Below are positions 26,760 to 35,410 of a stretch of 64,000 bases of DNA, in pieces. Within the stretch, counting starts at the first letter, position 1. The number at the start of each line of letters is the position of its first letter. The position numbers and the translations under genes were made by a program. The DNA comes from Vibrio sp. D404a (GTDB lineage Bacteria; Pseudomonadota; Gammaproteobacteria; Enterobacterales; Vibrionaceae). The notes under the pieces were generated by a model. That model was given only the letters and a program-made list of their open reading frames with translations, made no database searches and was not told the DNA's origin. Location: contig NZ_JAHGAJ010000026.1 of the NCBI RefSeq assembly GCF_030248535.1, positions 42,741 through 106,740 of the forward strand. Direction: 5' to 3'.

Positions 26760-27299
26760 ATGAAGGGAATCATATTTACCGAATTCTTAGAGCTTGTTGA
26801 AGATAAGTTTGGCCTAGATCTTCTAGAAGAAGTGCTAGAGATGTCAGAAGACGAAGGTATCTATACCTCGGTTGGCAGCTATGACCACAAAGACTTGGTT
26901 AAGCTGATCATCAACCTTAGTAAAAAAACTGACATTGATGCTGCAAGCTTGCAGCGTGTTTTCGGCCAATCGGTGTTTAAGAATTTACTCGACTCTTTAC
27001 CTGATAAAGCCAGTCTTAACCACAGCAATACCACCTTTCAGTTTATCCAGCACGTAGAGCGTTATATTCATGTGGAAGTGAAGAAGCTGTACCCAGACGC
27101 TGAGCCACCTCAATTTACCTTTTTGACCACAGAAGAAGCTCAATTGGTGTTTGACTACAAAAGTGCCCGTTGTATGTCTCACGTCTGCCTCGGTTTGATT
27201 GAGGGGTGTGCCGAGTACCACAACGAATCTATCGCTATCGAGATGATCCCTCAAAATGAAGACCAGAGTGTAGTACGTTTCAACTTGAGAGTAGAATAG
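26760..27299 (+). CDS. H-NOX haem nitric-oxide sensor
   Basis: 179 aa, full-length stand-alone H-NOX domain. The haem-ligating His is H104 in YIHVEVKKLYPDAEPP with the conserved Pro at 116, and the propionate-binding YxSxR motif is YKSAR (Y133, S135, R137). No Tyr-rich distal pocket is obvious, so NO selectivity over O2 is expected. GGAAGG lies 8 nt before the ATG. The next gene, a hybrid kinase, begins 4 bp after the stop. In Vibrio harveyi the H-NOX/HqsK pair feeds NO information into quorum sensing through LuxU. Confidence 0.95.
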   Translation: MKGIIFTEFLELVEDKFGLDLLEEVLEMSEDEGIYTSVGSYDHKDLVKLIINLSKKTDIDAASLQRVFGQSVFKNLLDSLPDKASLNHSNTTFQFIQHVERYIHVEVKKLYPDAEPPQFTFLTTEEAQLVFDYKSARCMSHVCLGLIEGCAEYHNESIAIEMIPQNEDQSVVRFNLRVE

Positions 27300-27303
27300 C
27301 CGT

Positions 27304-29019
27304 ATGAGTTCAGAGTCGGCCCTTGAGCGAAAGCTCAAACGACAGATTGCAGCAAGAAAAGAAGCAGAAAGGTTACTTGAGCAGAAAAGCCTAGAGCTTT
27401 TTGAAGCGAACCAACAGCTTGAGCTGGCACTGCGTCAGCTTGAGAAACGTTCCAACGCCAATATTCGACGTATTGAGTTCCAAGAGCAGATCGACAACCT
27501 GTTGATCGACTTTGGTAGAGCCTTTCTGCGTAATGACCTTGATGACGTGATGCTTCAGGAGCTCACGACCAATGTCACCAACAGTTATCTTATTGAAGCC
27601 AGTCGATTAGTCTTACCACCCAAACTGTTACCAGAACTTCAAACCTTTGATTACGGCGATGCTGCGCTCAGCGACGTCGACCTCGATATTCAAGAGCTGA
27701 CTTGGCAAGGCGATGTATTGGTGATCCCGCTTGAGGTTGAGCAGGTCATTATCGGCTCACTTTTGGTTAAGGTGAACCTAGGGGACCAAGACGGCGACTT
27801 TATTCAGAGCCAATTAATGCTGGTGACAGACCTCATCTGCAGCGCCATCACTCATCAACTCGCTATTAACCGCAATATTGAATCTAGACGCCGCGCAGAG
27901 GAGTCAGAGCGTTCGACTCGAGACTTTGTGGCGATGATCAACCACGAACTGCGGACGCCTCTCAATGGCTTGCTTGGCAGTGCAGAACTGATCAGCGATA
28001 CGGAACTGACTGAACCTCAACGTGAGATCATCAATAACCTGAGCCAATCCGGTGAGTTCCTCAGAACCATAATTAACGACCTGCTTGATTACAGTAAGAT
28101 CAACGCAGGGATGTTAGAGCTGATTCCCAAAACTTTTGCACTGCGCGATCTTAAGAAAACCATCGAGAGCATTTTCGTTAACCGCGCCGCTGAGAAGCAG
28201 ATTGATTTTACAATCACCATAGGTCAGCAAGTTCCTGATTATTTCAATGGTGACTTAGAGCGTATTACTCAGTTGTTTGTGAACTTGATAGGTAACGCGA
28301 TTAAGTTTACCGAAGAGGGCCACGTAAAGGTCAATGTGAATTGGAAAGACAATCAGTTTGTGTTTGCTGTCGAAGATACCGGGGTCGGGATTGCTGAAGC
28401 GGCGCTCAATACGCTGTTTGACCCATTTACTCAGGCAGACCGTTCCAGCAGCCGTAACTATGAAGGGACGGGGTTGGGGCTTGCGATCTGTCGTAAACTC
28501 GTGAGCCTGATGAATGGCCGTATCTCTGTAGAGAGCACACAGGGTGTTGGTACAACCTTTACCATCGCTGTGCCCTTGATTGTGGTCAATACCACTCATG
28601 ATGAAGAGACAGGAAAAGAGAACGTCGTCTCTGATACGGGCTTGTCACTGCTCAAAGTACTAGTAGTAGACGACATCAAGATGAACCAGATCATCATCCA
28701 ACAAATGCTGCGTAAGCATGAGATTGAACCCGCCATCGCAAACAATGGTGTCGAGGGCTTTGACTTGGCCAGTGCCAACGAATATGACGTGGTGTTTATG
28801 GATTGTCGAATGCCAGTCATGGATGGCTTTGAAGCGACAGAGAAACTGCGTGAACAGGGTTACAGCCGATCGATTGTTGCACTCACCGCGGGTACCACAC
28901 TGGAAGAGCGCGAACGCTGCATTGAATGTGGAATGGATGACATACTCAGTAAGCCATACACGGCCAATGATTTAAAAGAGATGCTCAAGAAGTGGGGCGT
29001 GTCTTCGGTTAACCAGTAG
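27304..29019 (+). CDS. hqsK: Hybrid sensor histidine kinase, HqsK-like partner of H-NOX
   Basis: 571 aa, soluble. N-terminal coiled coil (1-60), a regulatory region (about 60-190), HisKA with NHELRTPLNGLLG (H214), HATPase (NLIGNAIKFTEEG, DTGVGIAE, GTGLGLAI), then a receiver with DD at 456-457 and phosphoacceptor D500 in FMDCRMPVMDGFEAT. No membrane segment, so the NO signal must come from the cytosolic H-NOX encoded 4 bp upstream. Domain order and gene pairing match HqsK of Vibrio harveyi, which passes phosphate to LuxU. LuxU is not in this window, and the symbol is assigned by this analogy. Confidence 0.85.
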   Translation: MSSESALERKLKRQIAARKEAERLLEQKSLELFEANQQLELALRQLEKRSNANIRRIEFQEQIDNLLIDFGRAFLRNDLDDVMLQELTTNVTNSYLIEASRLVLPPKLLPELQTFDYGDAALSDVDLDIQELTWQGDVLVIPLEVEQVIIGSLLVKVNLGDQDGDFIQSQLMLVTDLICSAITHQLAINRNIESRRRAEESERSTRDFVAMINHELRTPLNGLLGSAELISDTELTEPQREIINNLSQSGEFLRTIINDLLDYSKINAGMLELIPKTFALRDLKKTIESIFVNRAAEKQIDFTITIGQQVPDYFNGDLERITQLFVNLIGNAIKFTEEGHVKVNVNWKDNQFVFAVEDTGVGIAEAALNTLFDPFTQADRSSSRNYEGTGLGLAICRKLVSLMNGRISVESTQGVGTTFTIAVPLIVVNTTHDEETGKENVVSDTGLSLLKVLVVDDIKMNQIIIQQMLRKHEIEPAIANNGVEGFDLASANEYDVVFMDCRMPVMDGFEATEKLREQGYSRSIVALTAGTTLEERERCIECGMDDILSKPYTANDLKEMLKKWGVSSVNQ

Positions 29020-29065
29020 CACAAGTTCAGTGCTGTCTATCTACTACGATTTCACCCGTAAAAAA

Positions 29066-29099
29066 CAAAAAACCAGAAGCTCGTACTTCTGGTTTTTTT
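29066..29099. terminator. Bidirectional terminator between kinase gene and pabB
   Basis: AAAAACCAGAAG / CTTCTGGTTTTT with a 6-nt loop and a T7 run. Confidence 0.9.
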
Positions 29100-29154
29100 A
29101 TGCTGTTCGCACATATAGAGTATCTAGAACATTCCGTTGCCGTTGTGCTTTCGA

Positions 29155-30543
29155 TTAGTCTTGAGCAAGCACAGGTAGGATTCTGCTTAGCTTATCTAGT
29201 GTCTCTTGGTATTCAGATTGGCAATCACTGTCTGCAACCACACCGCCACCCGCCCAAGCGTATAACGTCTCATCTTCCGCAACCAGAGTACGAATGGTGA
29301 TGCTGGTGTCCATACGACCATGACGGCTGATATAGCCGATACTGCCGCAATACGCAGAGCGTCGATGAGGCTCTAGCTCTTCGATGATCTGCATTGCTCT
29401 TACCTTAGGTGCACCAGTGATAGAGCCGCCCGGGAAACACGCTCTCAATAAATCTGTCGCATGGTACTGCTCATCTAAGTCAGCACGTATGGTGCTTACA
29501 AGGTGGTGAACGGCTGGGAAACTCTCAATATCAAACAGCTTAGGCACATGCACGGTGCCCGGCTTTGCCACACGGCCAATGTCGTTACGCAATAGGTCAA
29601 CGATCATCAGGTTTTCCGCTTGGTCTTTCTCTGCATTGGCTAAGTCAGTCGCGTATTCGGCATCGACTTGTGCGTCTTCAGAGCGAGGGCGCGTGCCCTT
29701 GATCGGTTTAGTCTCAATCGTGTTGTCTTTGAGCTCTAGGAATCGCTCTGGAGAGACACTCAAAATCGCGCAGTCTGCAAGGCGAATAAAGCCAGAGAAG
29801 GGCGCACTGTTGTACTGCTCAAGCTTGTCATACGCTTGCCATTCAGAGCCTTGGTAGCTGGCGTGGAAACGCTGCGCTAAGTTGATTTGGTAACAGTCGC
29901 CTGAAAGTAGGTACTCCTGCACAGAGTCGAATCTTTCACCGTAACCGGTTTGGGTCATGTTCGATTGCCATTCACTGGTTAAGCCAAAAGAGGACAACGC
30001 TTTCTGTTGGTGATCTTGCAGCCATGCAAAGCGTTCTTCAACATTCAATCCGACTACACAGGCTGTCTTTAGTTTATGGTCAACAATCACCGCCCAGTCA
30101 TACAAACCCACAGCCATATCGGGTGCGCTAATATCATGTTTAGCCAGTTCTGGTAGTGTCTCTACACGACGTCCCAAATCGTAGCTGAAATAACCCAATG
30201 CACCACCGACGAACGGCAAGTCATGTTCGCAATCAAGATCAGGGATTAACTCCTGTTGATATTGATGCAGCAACTCAAACGGATCCGTATCAGAAACGAT
30301 ACGATTTTCATTAACATTTATCGTGGTTTTTTGACCGATTGTTTCGAATGTGGCGACCGGTTGAGCAACCAAAATGTCAAAACGGCTATCAACATGGCTT
30401 TCTGATGCAGAGCGTAATAGCATTGCCCAAGGTAGGGTTTCAATACCTGAAAACAGCTGTTTAGCTAAAGTTGATTGATATTCGAGCGGCTTGATTTGGA
30501 TAGACTGGAGTTCGTTGTTATTCATTTGTTTAATTTGTGACAA
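29155..30543 (-). CDS. pabB: Aminodeoxychorismate synthase component I
   Basis: 462 aa. Chorismate-binding domain with PIKGTRPRS (Lys of the PabB active site), NLMIVDLLRNDIGRV, PGGSITGAPKVRAMQIIEELEP. With the PabA glutaminase it makes 4-amino-4-deoxychorismate for folate. The PIKGT lysine, rather than the PIAGT found in anthranilate synthase TrpE, supports PabB. N-terminal part includes GALGYFSYDLGRRVE. Monocistronic, divergent from fumarase. Confidence 0.94.
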   Translation of the reverse strand: MSQIKQMNNNELQSIQIKPLEYQSTLAKQLFSGIETLPWAMLLRSASESHVDSRFDILVAQPVATFETIGQKTTINVNENRIVSDTDPFELLHQYQQELIPDLDCEHDLPFVGGALGYFSYDLGRRVETLPELAKHDISAPDMAVGLYDWAVIVDHKLKTACVVGLNVEERFAWLQDHQQKALSSFGLTSEWQSNMTQTGYGERFDSVQEYLLSGDCYQINLAQRFHASYQGSEWQAYDKLEQYNSAPFSGFIRLADCAILSVSPERFLELKDNTIETKPIKGTRPRSEDAQVDAEYATDLANAEKDQAENLMIVDLLRNDIGRVAKPGTVHVPKLFDIESFPAVHHLVSTIRADLDEQYHATDLLRACFPGGSITGAPKVRAMQIIEELEPHRRSAYCGSIGYISRHGRMDTSITIRTLVAEDETLYAWAGGGVVADSDCQSEYQETLDKLSRILPVLAQD

Positions 30544-30792
30544 AGAGTTCGATCACTGCATGGCGTGTGAGAGGAAGCAAGAGTATCATAAATTGAAATT
30601 AAAATGGGCTCTTGATTCACACAGTTCAAACAAGGGGTTTAGTGCAAAGCGAGACTGGCGAATATCTGGGCGATTTCGATTCCCCATAGAAACATCAGTG
30701 AACGCAACTAAATTAAGCTCAACATTATAAATAGCTAAACACCCATAGAGCCATGAGCCCAACATGGAACTAGAACAATAAAGAGGCATGCA

Positions 30793-32307
30793 ATGACGGT
30801 TATTCGTAAGCAAGATGTGATCAGCAGTGTCGCTGACGCACTTCAGTACATTTCTTATTACCACCCTTTAGACTTTGTCCAAGCCCTAGAAAAAGCGTAC
30901 GAGAAAGAAGAGAGCCAAGCGGCAAAAGACGCGATTGCTCAGATTCTGATTAACTCTCGCATGTCGGCAGAAGGTCATCGTCCAATCTGTCAAGATACGG
31001 GTATCGTAACCTGTTTCGTTAACATCGGTATGGATGTGAAATGGGAAACAGACCTAACAGTTCAAGAGATGGTTGATGAAGGCGTTCGTCAAGCTTACAA
31101 CAACCCAGATAACCCACTGCGTGCATCTGTCCTAATGGACCCTGCGGGCAAGCGTATTAACACCAAAGATAATACGCCAGCTGTCGTTCACATCAACATG
31201 GTGCCGGGCAACAAGGTAGAAATTCAGATCGCAGCGAAAGGCGGCGGCTCAGAAAACAAAACCAAGATGGTGATGCTAAACCCTTCTGATGACATTGCAG
31301 AGTGGGTAGAAAAGACACTGCCAACCATGGGGGCAGGTTGGTGTCCACCGGGCATGCTAGGTATAGGTATCGGTGGTACGGCTGAGAAAGCAGCGGTACT
31401 GGCGAAAGAGTCTCTAATGGAACACATCGATATCCAAGAGCTTATCGAGAAAGGCCCAGAGAACGCAGAAGAAGAGCTTCGTCTAGACATCTTCAACCGT
31501 GTAAACAAGCTGGGTATCGGCGCACAAGGCCTTGGCGGTCTGACGACTGTAGTCGACGTTAAAATCAAGACAGCACCAACACACGCTGCATCTAAACCAG
31601 TATGTTTGATCCCTAACTGTGCAGCGACGCGTCACGTACACTTCACGCTAGACGGCAGCGGCCCAGCAGAGCTAACGCCACCTAAGCTAGAAGAGTGGCC
31701 AGACATCACTTGGGAAGCGGGCGCAAATACACGTCGCGTGAACCTTGATGAAGTGACTAAGGAAGATGTTCAAGAGTGGAAGACGGGCGAAACCGTTCTT
31801 CTATCAGGCAAGATCTTAACGGGTCGTGATGCGGCGCATAAACGTATTCAAGGCATGCTTGAGAGCGGTGAAGGTCTACCTGAAGGTGTCGACTTCAAAG
31901 GTAAGTTTATCTACTACGTAGGTCCAGTTGATGCAGTTGGTGATGAAGCAGTAGGTCCAGCGGGTCCAACAACGTCGACACGTATGGATAAGTTCACTGA
32001 CATGATGCTCAATGAAACAGGCATCATGGGTATGATCGGTAAAGCAGAGCGCGGCCCTGCAACCGTTGAGTCTATCAAAGAGCACAAAGCGGTTTACCTA
32101 ATGGCGGTAGGCGGTGCTGCGTACCTTGTAGCGAAAGCGATCAAGAAAGCACGCGTTGTGGCGTTTGAAGATTTGGGTATGGAAGCGATCTACGAGTTCG
32201 AAGTTGAAGATATGCCAGTAACCGTAGCGGTAGACTCGACAGGCGCTAACGCACACCAAATTGGTCCTGATACTTGGAAAGTGAAAATCGCTGAAGCAGA
32301 GCAGTAA
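30793..32307 (+). CDS. fumA: Fumarate hydratase class I (FumA/FumB-type)
   Basis: 504 aa. It hydrates fumarate to malate in the TCA cycle with a [4Fe-4S] cluster. Features: RPICQDTGIVTCFV near residue 65, KGGGSENKTKM, LIPNCAATRHVHFT, and KAYLMAVGG-like C-terminal beta fold. Length is shorter than E. coli FumA (548) but fits the single-chain class I group. The cluster ligands appear to be the Cys in ICQDTG and PNC plus a downstream one. ATG at 30793 follows AAGAGGC. Ends in an intrinsic terminator. Confidence 0.92.
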   Translation: MTVIRKQDVISSVADALQYISYYHPLDFVQALEKAYEKEESQAAKDAIAQILINSRMSAEGHRPICQDTGIVTCFVNIGMDVKWETDLTVQEMVDEGVRQAYNNPDNPLRASVLMDPAGKRINTKDNTPAVVHINMVPGNKVEIQIAAKGGGSENKTKMVMLNPSDDIAEWVEKTLPTMGAGWCPPGMLGIGIGGTAEKAAVLAKESLMEHIDIQELIEKGPENAEEELRLDIFNRVNKLGIGAQGLGGLTTVVDVKIKTAPTHAASKPVCLIPNCAATRHVHFTLDGSGPAELTPPKLEEWPDITWEAGANTRRVNLDEVTKEDVQEWKTGETVLLSGKILTGRDAAHKRIQGMLESGEGLPEGVDFKGKFIYYVGPVDAVGDEAVGPAGPTTSTRMDKFTDMMLNETGIMGMIGKAERGPATVESIKEHKAVYLMAVGGAAYLVAKAIKKARVVAFEDLGMEAIYEFEVEDMPVTVAVDSTGANAHQIGPDTWKVKIAEAEQ

Positions 32308-32352
32308 TCAGTGAGCGATTAGGGCAAAAAATCTAGATTTATTGCTCGAAAA

Positions 32353-32386
32353 CGACAAAAGTGCAGCAACTCCTGCACTTTTGTCT
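32353..32386 (+). terminator. Intrinsic terminator after fumarase gene
   Basis: ACAAAAGTGCAG / CTGCACTTTTGT 12-bp stem followed by a short T-rich tail. Confidence 0.8.
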
Positions 32387-32444
32387 TATTATCAATGATA
32401 TAGTGATAAACACATAGTTTGATATAAGAACATAGGAGAAACGG

Positions 32445-32630
32445 ATGCCTCGTTTTATTCAGATCCTCCAGATTATTTTAGCCGTGGTGATTGGTGGTTT
32501 TGTTGGTTATGATCTGATCTTGAAAGGGATTAGCATTTTCGATAATAAATACGTCACAATTACATGTGCATTGTGGTTGATTGCAGAGATTGCGCTATTT
32601 GTTATCTATAAATTGATAGAAGACGATTAG
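32445..32630 (+). CDS. Small two-helix membrane protein
   Basis: 61 aa with two hydrophobic helices (about 6-26 and 37-57) and an acidic C-terminus (IEDD). AGGAGAAACG precedes the ATG by about 6 nt. No family recognised; monocistronic between two terminators. Confidence 0.6.
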   Translation: MPRFIQILQIILAVVIGGFVGYDLILKGISIFDNKYVTITCALWLIAEIALFVIYKLIEDD

Positions 32631-32680
32631 TCGTCAAACGTTTCTTGATTCAAAAAGAACGTATGTAAAAAGCAAAATGT

Positions 32681-32719
32681 ATAAAGCCCCTGATTATAAC
32701 GGTAATCAGGGGCTTTTAT
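32681..32719 (+). terminator. Intrinsic terminator after small membrane gene
   Basis: AAAGCCCCTGATTA / TAATCAGGGGCTTT, 14-bp stem, short loop, T-rich tail. Confidence 0.85.
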
Positions 32720-32865
32720 TCATCTAGCATTAAGAAACGATATTAGATAATACCTCGCATAGACAGGCCGGATGCATTCATTTACTTCTCTTTCTTATCC
32801 CCTGTTTTTGAATTACGCTCGTGTGCGTTCAAGCATGCAGAGCCAAGTTTAACGGAGTCGTTCGA

Positions 32866-34239
32866 ATGAAAAAAATAACACAAGAAGTGAGTGACTTTAT
32901 CAGTCGAGGAACGGATTCTCATATCAGAGTTGCGGTGACGGGTTTATCGCGTGCCGGTAAAACCGCGTTTATCACTTCTTTAGTGAACCAGCTGCTGCAC
33001 ACCTCAACGCACAGTAATCTGCCACTGTTTTCGGCAGCGCGTGATAGCCGATTGATTGGAGCGAAACGCATACCGCAGCATAACATGATGATCCCACGCT
33101 TCTCTTATGACGAAGCGATGGATGCCCTGCATGCGGAGCCACCATTTTGGCCAGTTCCGACACGCGATGTGAGTGAGATTCGCTTGGCACTTAAATACAA
33201 GCCAGCGAAAGGAGCTAAAAAGCTTCTCAGTAAAAACAGCACTCTGTACCTAGATATCATTGACTATCCGGGAGAGTGGCTACTCGATTTGCCGCTGCTG
33301 GATATGGACTTCAATACTTGGAGTCAGTCTCAGTTTGCAGCATTAAAAGGACAACGTGCCGAACTCGCTGATGCGTGGAAAGACGAAGCGAGTGCGCTGG
33401 ATCTGTTGGCCGATGCCGACGAAAAGCGTTTGGCGCAGATTTCTGATACTTATACTCAATATCTGCATGGGTGTAAGGAGCAAGGTTTGCACTGGGTTCA
33501 GCCGGGTCGTTTTGTGTTACCGGGAGAGCTAGAAGGTGCACCAGTATTGCAGTTTTTCCCATGCCTTGAGCCTGAGCAGAAATATGGCAAAGGGTGTAAC
33601 TATGCTGTACTAAAAGCGCGCTATGAAGAGTACCAGCAGAAAGTCGTCAAGGCGTTCTATAAGAATCACTTTTCGACCTTCGATCGCCAGATAGTACTAG
33701 TGGATTGCTTACAGCCTTTAAACGCAGGGCACGACTCCTTTATGGATATGCGTGGCGCTCTAGAGCAGCTACTAAAAAGCTTTAAGTATGGTCGCAGCAA
33801 TATATTACGTCGCCTGTTTGCTCCTAAGATCGACAAGATTCTATTCGCCGCGACCAAAGCAGACCACGTAACACCGGATCAGCATCCAAACCTTGTCTCT
33901 TTGCTACAACAGATGGTGCATCCAGCGTGGCAACAAGCAGCGTTTGAACATATCGAGATGAGCTGCATGAGCATCGCGTCTATTCAAGCAACCAGTGCAG
34001 GTTTCATCGCTTCAGGCTCTAGCAGCCAACCAGCGCTACAAGGTACGACATTGGATGGAGAGCCACAAACTATGTATCCGGGTGAAGTGCCTAAGAAACT
34101 GCCACATAAAGAGTATTGGCAAGAGAGTAGCTTTGACTTTACCAGCTTCAGACCCATGCCTCAGCATTCTGATGAACCTTGTCAGCACCTGAGAATGGAC
34201 AAAGCGTTGGAATATCTTATTGGCGACAAACTTAAGTAG
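32866..34239 (+). CDS. ycjX: YcjX-like P-loop protein (DUF463)
   Basis: 457 aa from ATG 32866; it strongly resembles E. coli YcjX. Walker A is TGLSRAGKTAF near the N-terminus, followed by SEIRLALKYKP, LYLDIIDYPGEWLLDLPLL, FDRQIVLVDCLQPLN, FAATKADHVTPDQH. The family is a predicted GTPase/ATPase linked to stress (in E. coli part of the psp region). The frame is open to a GTG at 32821, but GGAG before 32866 favours the later start. First gene of ycjX-ycjF, with 13 bp to ycjF; tyrR follows. Confidence 0.9.
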   Translation: MKKITQEVSDFISRGTDSHIRVAVTGLSRAGKTAFITSLVNQLLHTSTHSNLPLFSAARDSRLIGAKRIPQHNMMIPRFSYDEAMDALHAEPPFWPVPTRDVSEIRLALKYKPAKGAKKLLSKNSTLYLDIIDYPGEWLLDLPLLDMDFNTWSQSQFAALKGQRAELADAWKDEASALDLLADADEKRLAQISDTYTQYLHGCKEQGLHWVQPGRFVLPGELEGAPVLQFFPCLEPEQKYGKGCNYAVLKARYEEYQQKVVKAFYKNHFSTFDRQIVLVDCLQPLNAGHDSFMDMRGALEQLLKSFKYGRSNILRRLFAPKIDKILFAATKADHVTPDQHPNLVSLLQQMVHPAWQQAAFEHIEMSCMSIASIQATSAGFIASGSSSQPALQGTTLDGEPQTMYPGEVPKKLPHKEYWQESSFDFTSFRPMPQHSDEPCQHLRMDKALEYLIGDKLK

Positions 34240-34252
34240 GGGGCGAGACAAT

Positions 34253-35305
34253 ATGAGTGAGCTGAAATCAAAAAAGGTCTTCGACCAACCACTGAACAGT
34301 GAGTTTGCCGAAGAGCAGAAACATCAAGCGACGCCAGAGCTTAATGCGCAGACGGTTTTCGAAGAGCAGGAGAAGTTTGTCCCTGCCGCGGTTGAACAGG
34401 ACAGCGAACTGCAGGGCGAACCAGAGCAACAACTCGAGCAGATCATCCGTCCAAGTCGCGGTCGTAAATGGTTGGCTTCAGGCTTACTGACGGCTTTTGC
34501 GGGCCTAGTGGGCTGGCAAGCTATCGACAGTGTGGTAACGGCAATCCAAACCGCGGACTGGCTATCACTAGGTTGGGTTGGTTTTATGGCAGCGATCGCC
34601 TCCTTAGGCCTTGGTGCTATGGGTAAAGAGCTATGGAAACTGCGTTCATTACGAAACCACTTTAGCGTGCAAGAGCAAAGTGAAGCGCTACTGAAAAGCG
34701 ACAGCGTGGGTAAGGGCAAAGCCTTCTGTGAAGAGATTGCAAAACAGGGTGGCATTATTGCTGAGTCGCCAGCGTATGATAGATGGAAGAACAGCGTTAA
34801 CCCAGCGCACAGTGACGCTGAAGTGCTAGACATGTACGATGCGCTTGTGGTGTCCCAACAAGACAAGATAGCGACTAACTTGGTCACCAAGTATTCGACT
34901 GAGTCGGCGGCATTGGTTGCCTTGAGCCCGTTAGCAGCAGCGGATATGTTGCTGGTGGCGTGGCGCAGTTTCACTATGATTGAAAAGCTCGCCGATGTGT
35001 ATGGTATTGAGCTTGGCTACTGGTCTCGATTGAAGCTGTTTAAATTGGTGTTGATCAACATGGCGGCCGCTGGGGCAAGTGAACTGGCGATTGATGCCAG
35101 CATGGACCTTGTTTCTATGGATCTGGCGGGCAAGGTGTCAGCAAGAGCGGGTCAAGGCTTAGGTGTCGGTATACTCACGGCTCGCTTGGGCTTGAAAGCG
35201 ATGGCACTGCTGCGTCCAATGCCTTGGCATCAGGATCGCAAAGTGAAGTTATCGCATATGCGCAAAGCAGTGGTACACGAGCTGAAACGTATCGCAATCA
35301 AGTAA
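34253..35305 (+). CDS. ycjF: YcjF-like inner-membrane protein
   Basis: 350 aa. Acidic, charged N-terminal 75 residues, then two hydrophobic helices (about 72-92 and 102-122 from this start), and a C-terminal domain with AYDRWKNSVNPAHSD, ALSPLAAADMLLVAWRSFTMI, YGIELGYWSRLKLFKLVLINMA. Matches E. coli YcjF. ATG 34253 has AGGGGG upstream; an in-frame ATG 33 bp earlier overlaps ycjX. Partner of YcjX, function unknown. Confidence 0.9.
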   Translation: MSELKSKKVFDQPLNSEFAEEQKHQATPELNAQTVFEEQEKFVPAAVEQDSELQGEPEQQLEQIIRPSRGRKWLASGLLTAFAGLVGWQAIDSVVTAIQTADWLSLGWVGFMAAIASLGLGAMGKELWKLRSLRNHFSVQEQSEALLKSDSVGKGKAFCEEIAKQGGIIAESPAYDRWKNSVNPAHSDAEVLDMYDALVVSQQDKIATNLVTKYSTESAALVALSPLAAADMLLVAWRSFTMIEKLADVYGIELGYWSRLKLFKLVLINMAAAGASELAIDASMDLVSMDLAGKVSARAGQGLGVGILTARLGLKAMALLRPMPWHQDRKVKLSHMRKAVVHELKRIAIK

Positions 35306-35313
35306 TTATTGAG

Positions 35314-35344
35314 AGAAGAGTAAACATCTGTTTACTCTTCTTCT
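35314..35344 (+). terminator. Terminator-like hairpin after ycjF, overlapping a TyrR box
   Basis: GAAGAGTAAAC / GTTTACTCTTC, 11-bp perfect stem with a 4-nt loop, followed by TTCTT. A modest terminator whose inner part coincides with a TyrR-site match. Confidence 0.6.
35319..35336 (+). promoter_or_regulatory. Near-consensus TyrR box upstream of tyrR
   Basis: AGTAAACATCTGTTTACT fits TGTAAA-N6-TTTACA at 10 of the 12 defined positions; only the two outermost bases are exchanged. It is palindromic and lies 75-92 bp upstream of the tyrR start. In E. coli tyrR is autogenously repressed through a TyrR box, so autoregulation is likely. Confidence 0.6.
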
Positions 35345-35410
35345 TGACTGAATTGAGGCCTTAATTCACACTACTGTCAACTTATCCTGACACCTTGAAT
35401 AGGAATACTT

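Noticed and set aside
34324..34974. 216-aa open frame on the minus strand within ycjF
   Set aside because: It lies wholly opposite a gene with clear family match, is Ser/Ala-rich as shadows of GC-biased codons are, and has no ribosome-binding site.
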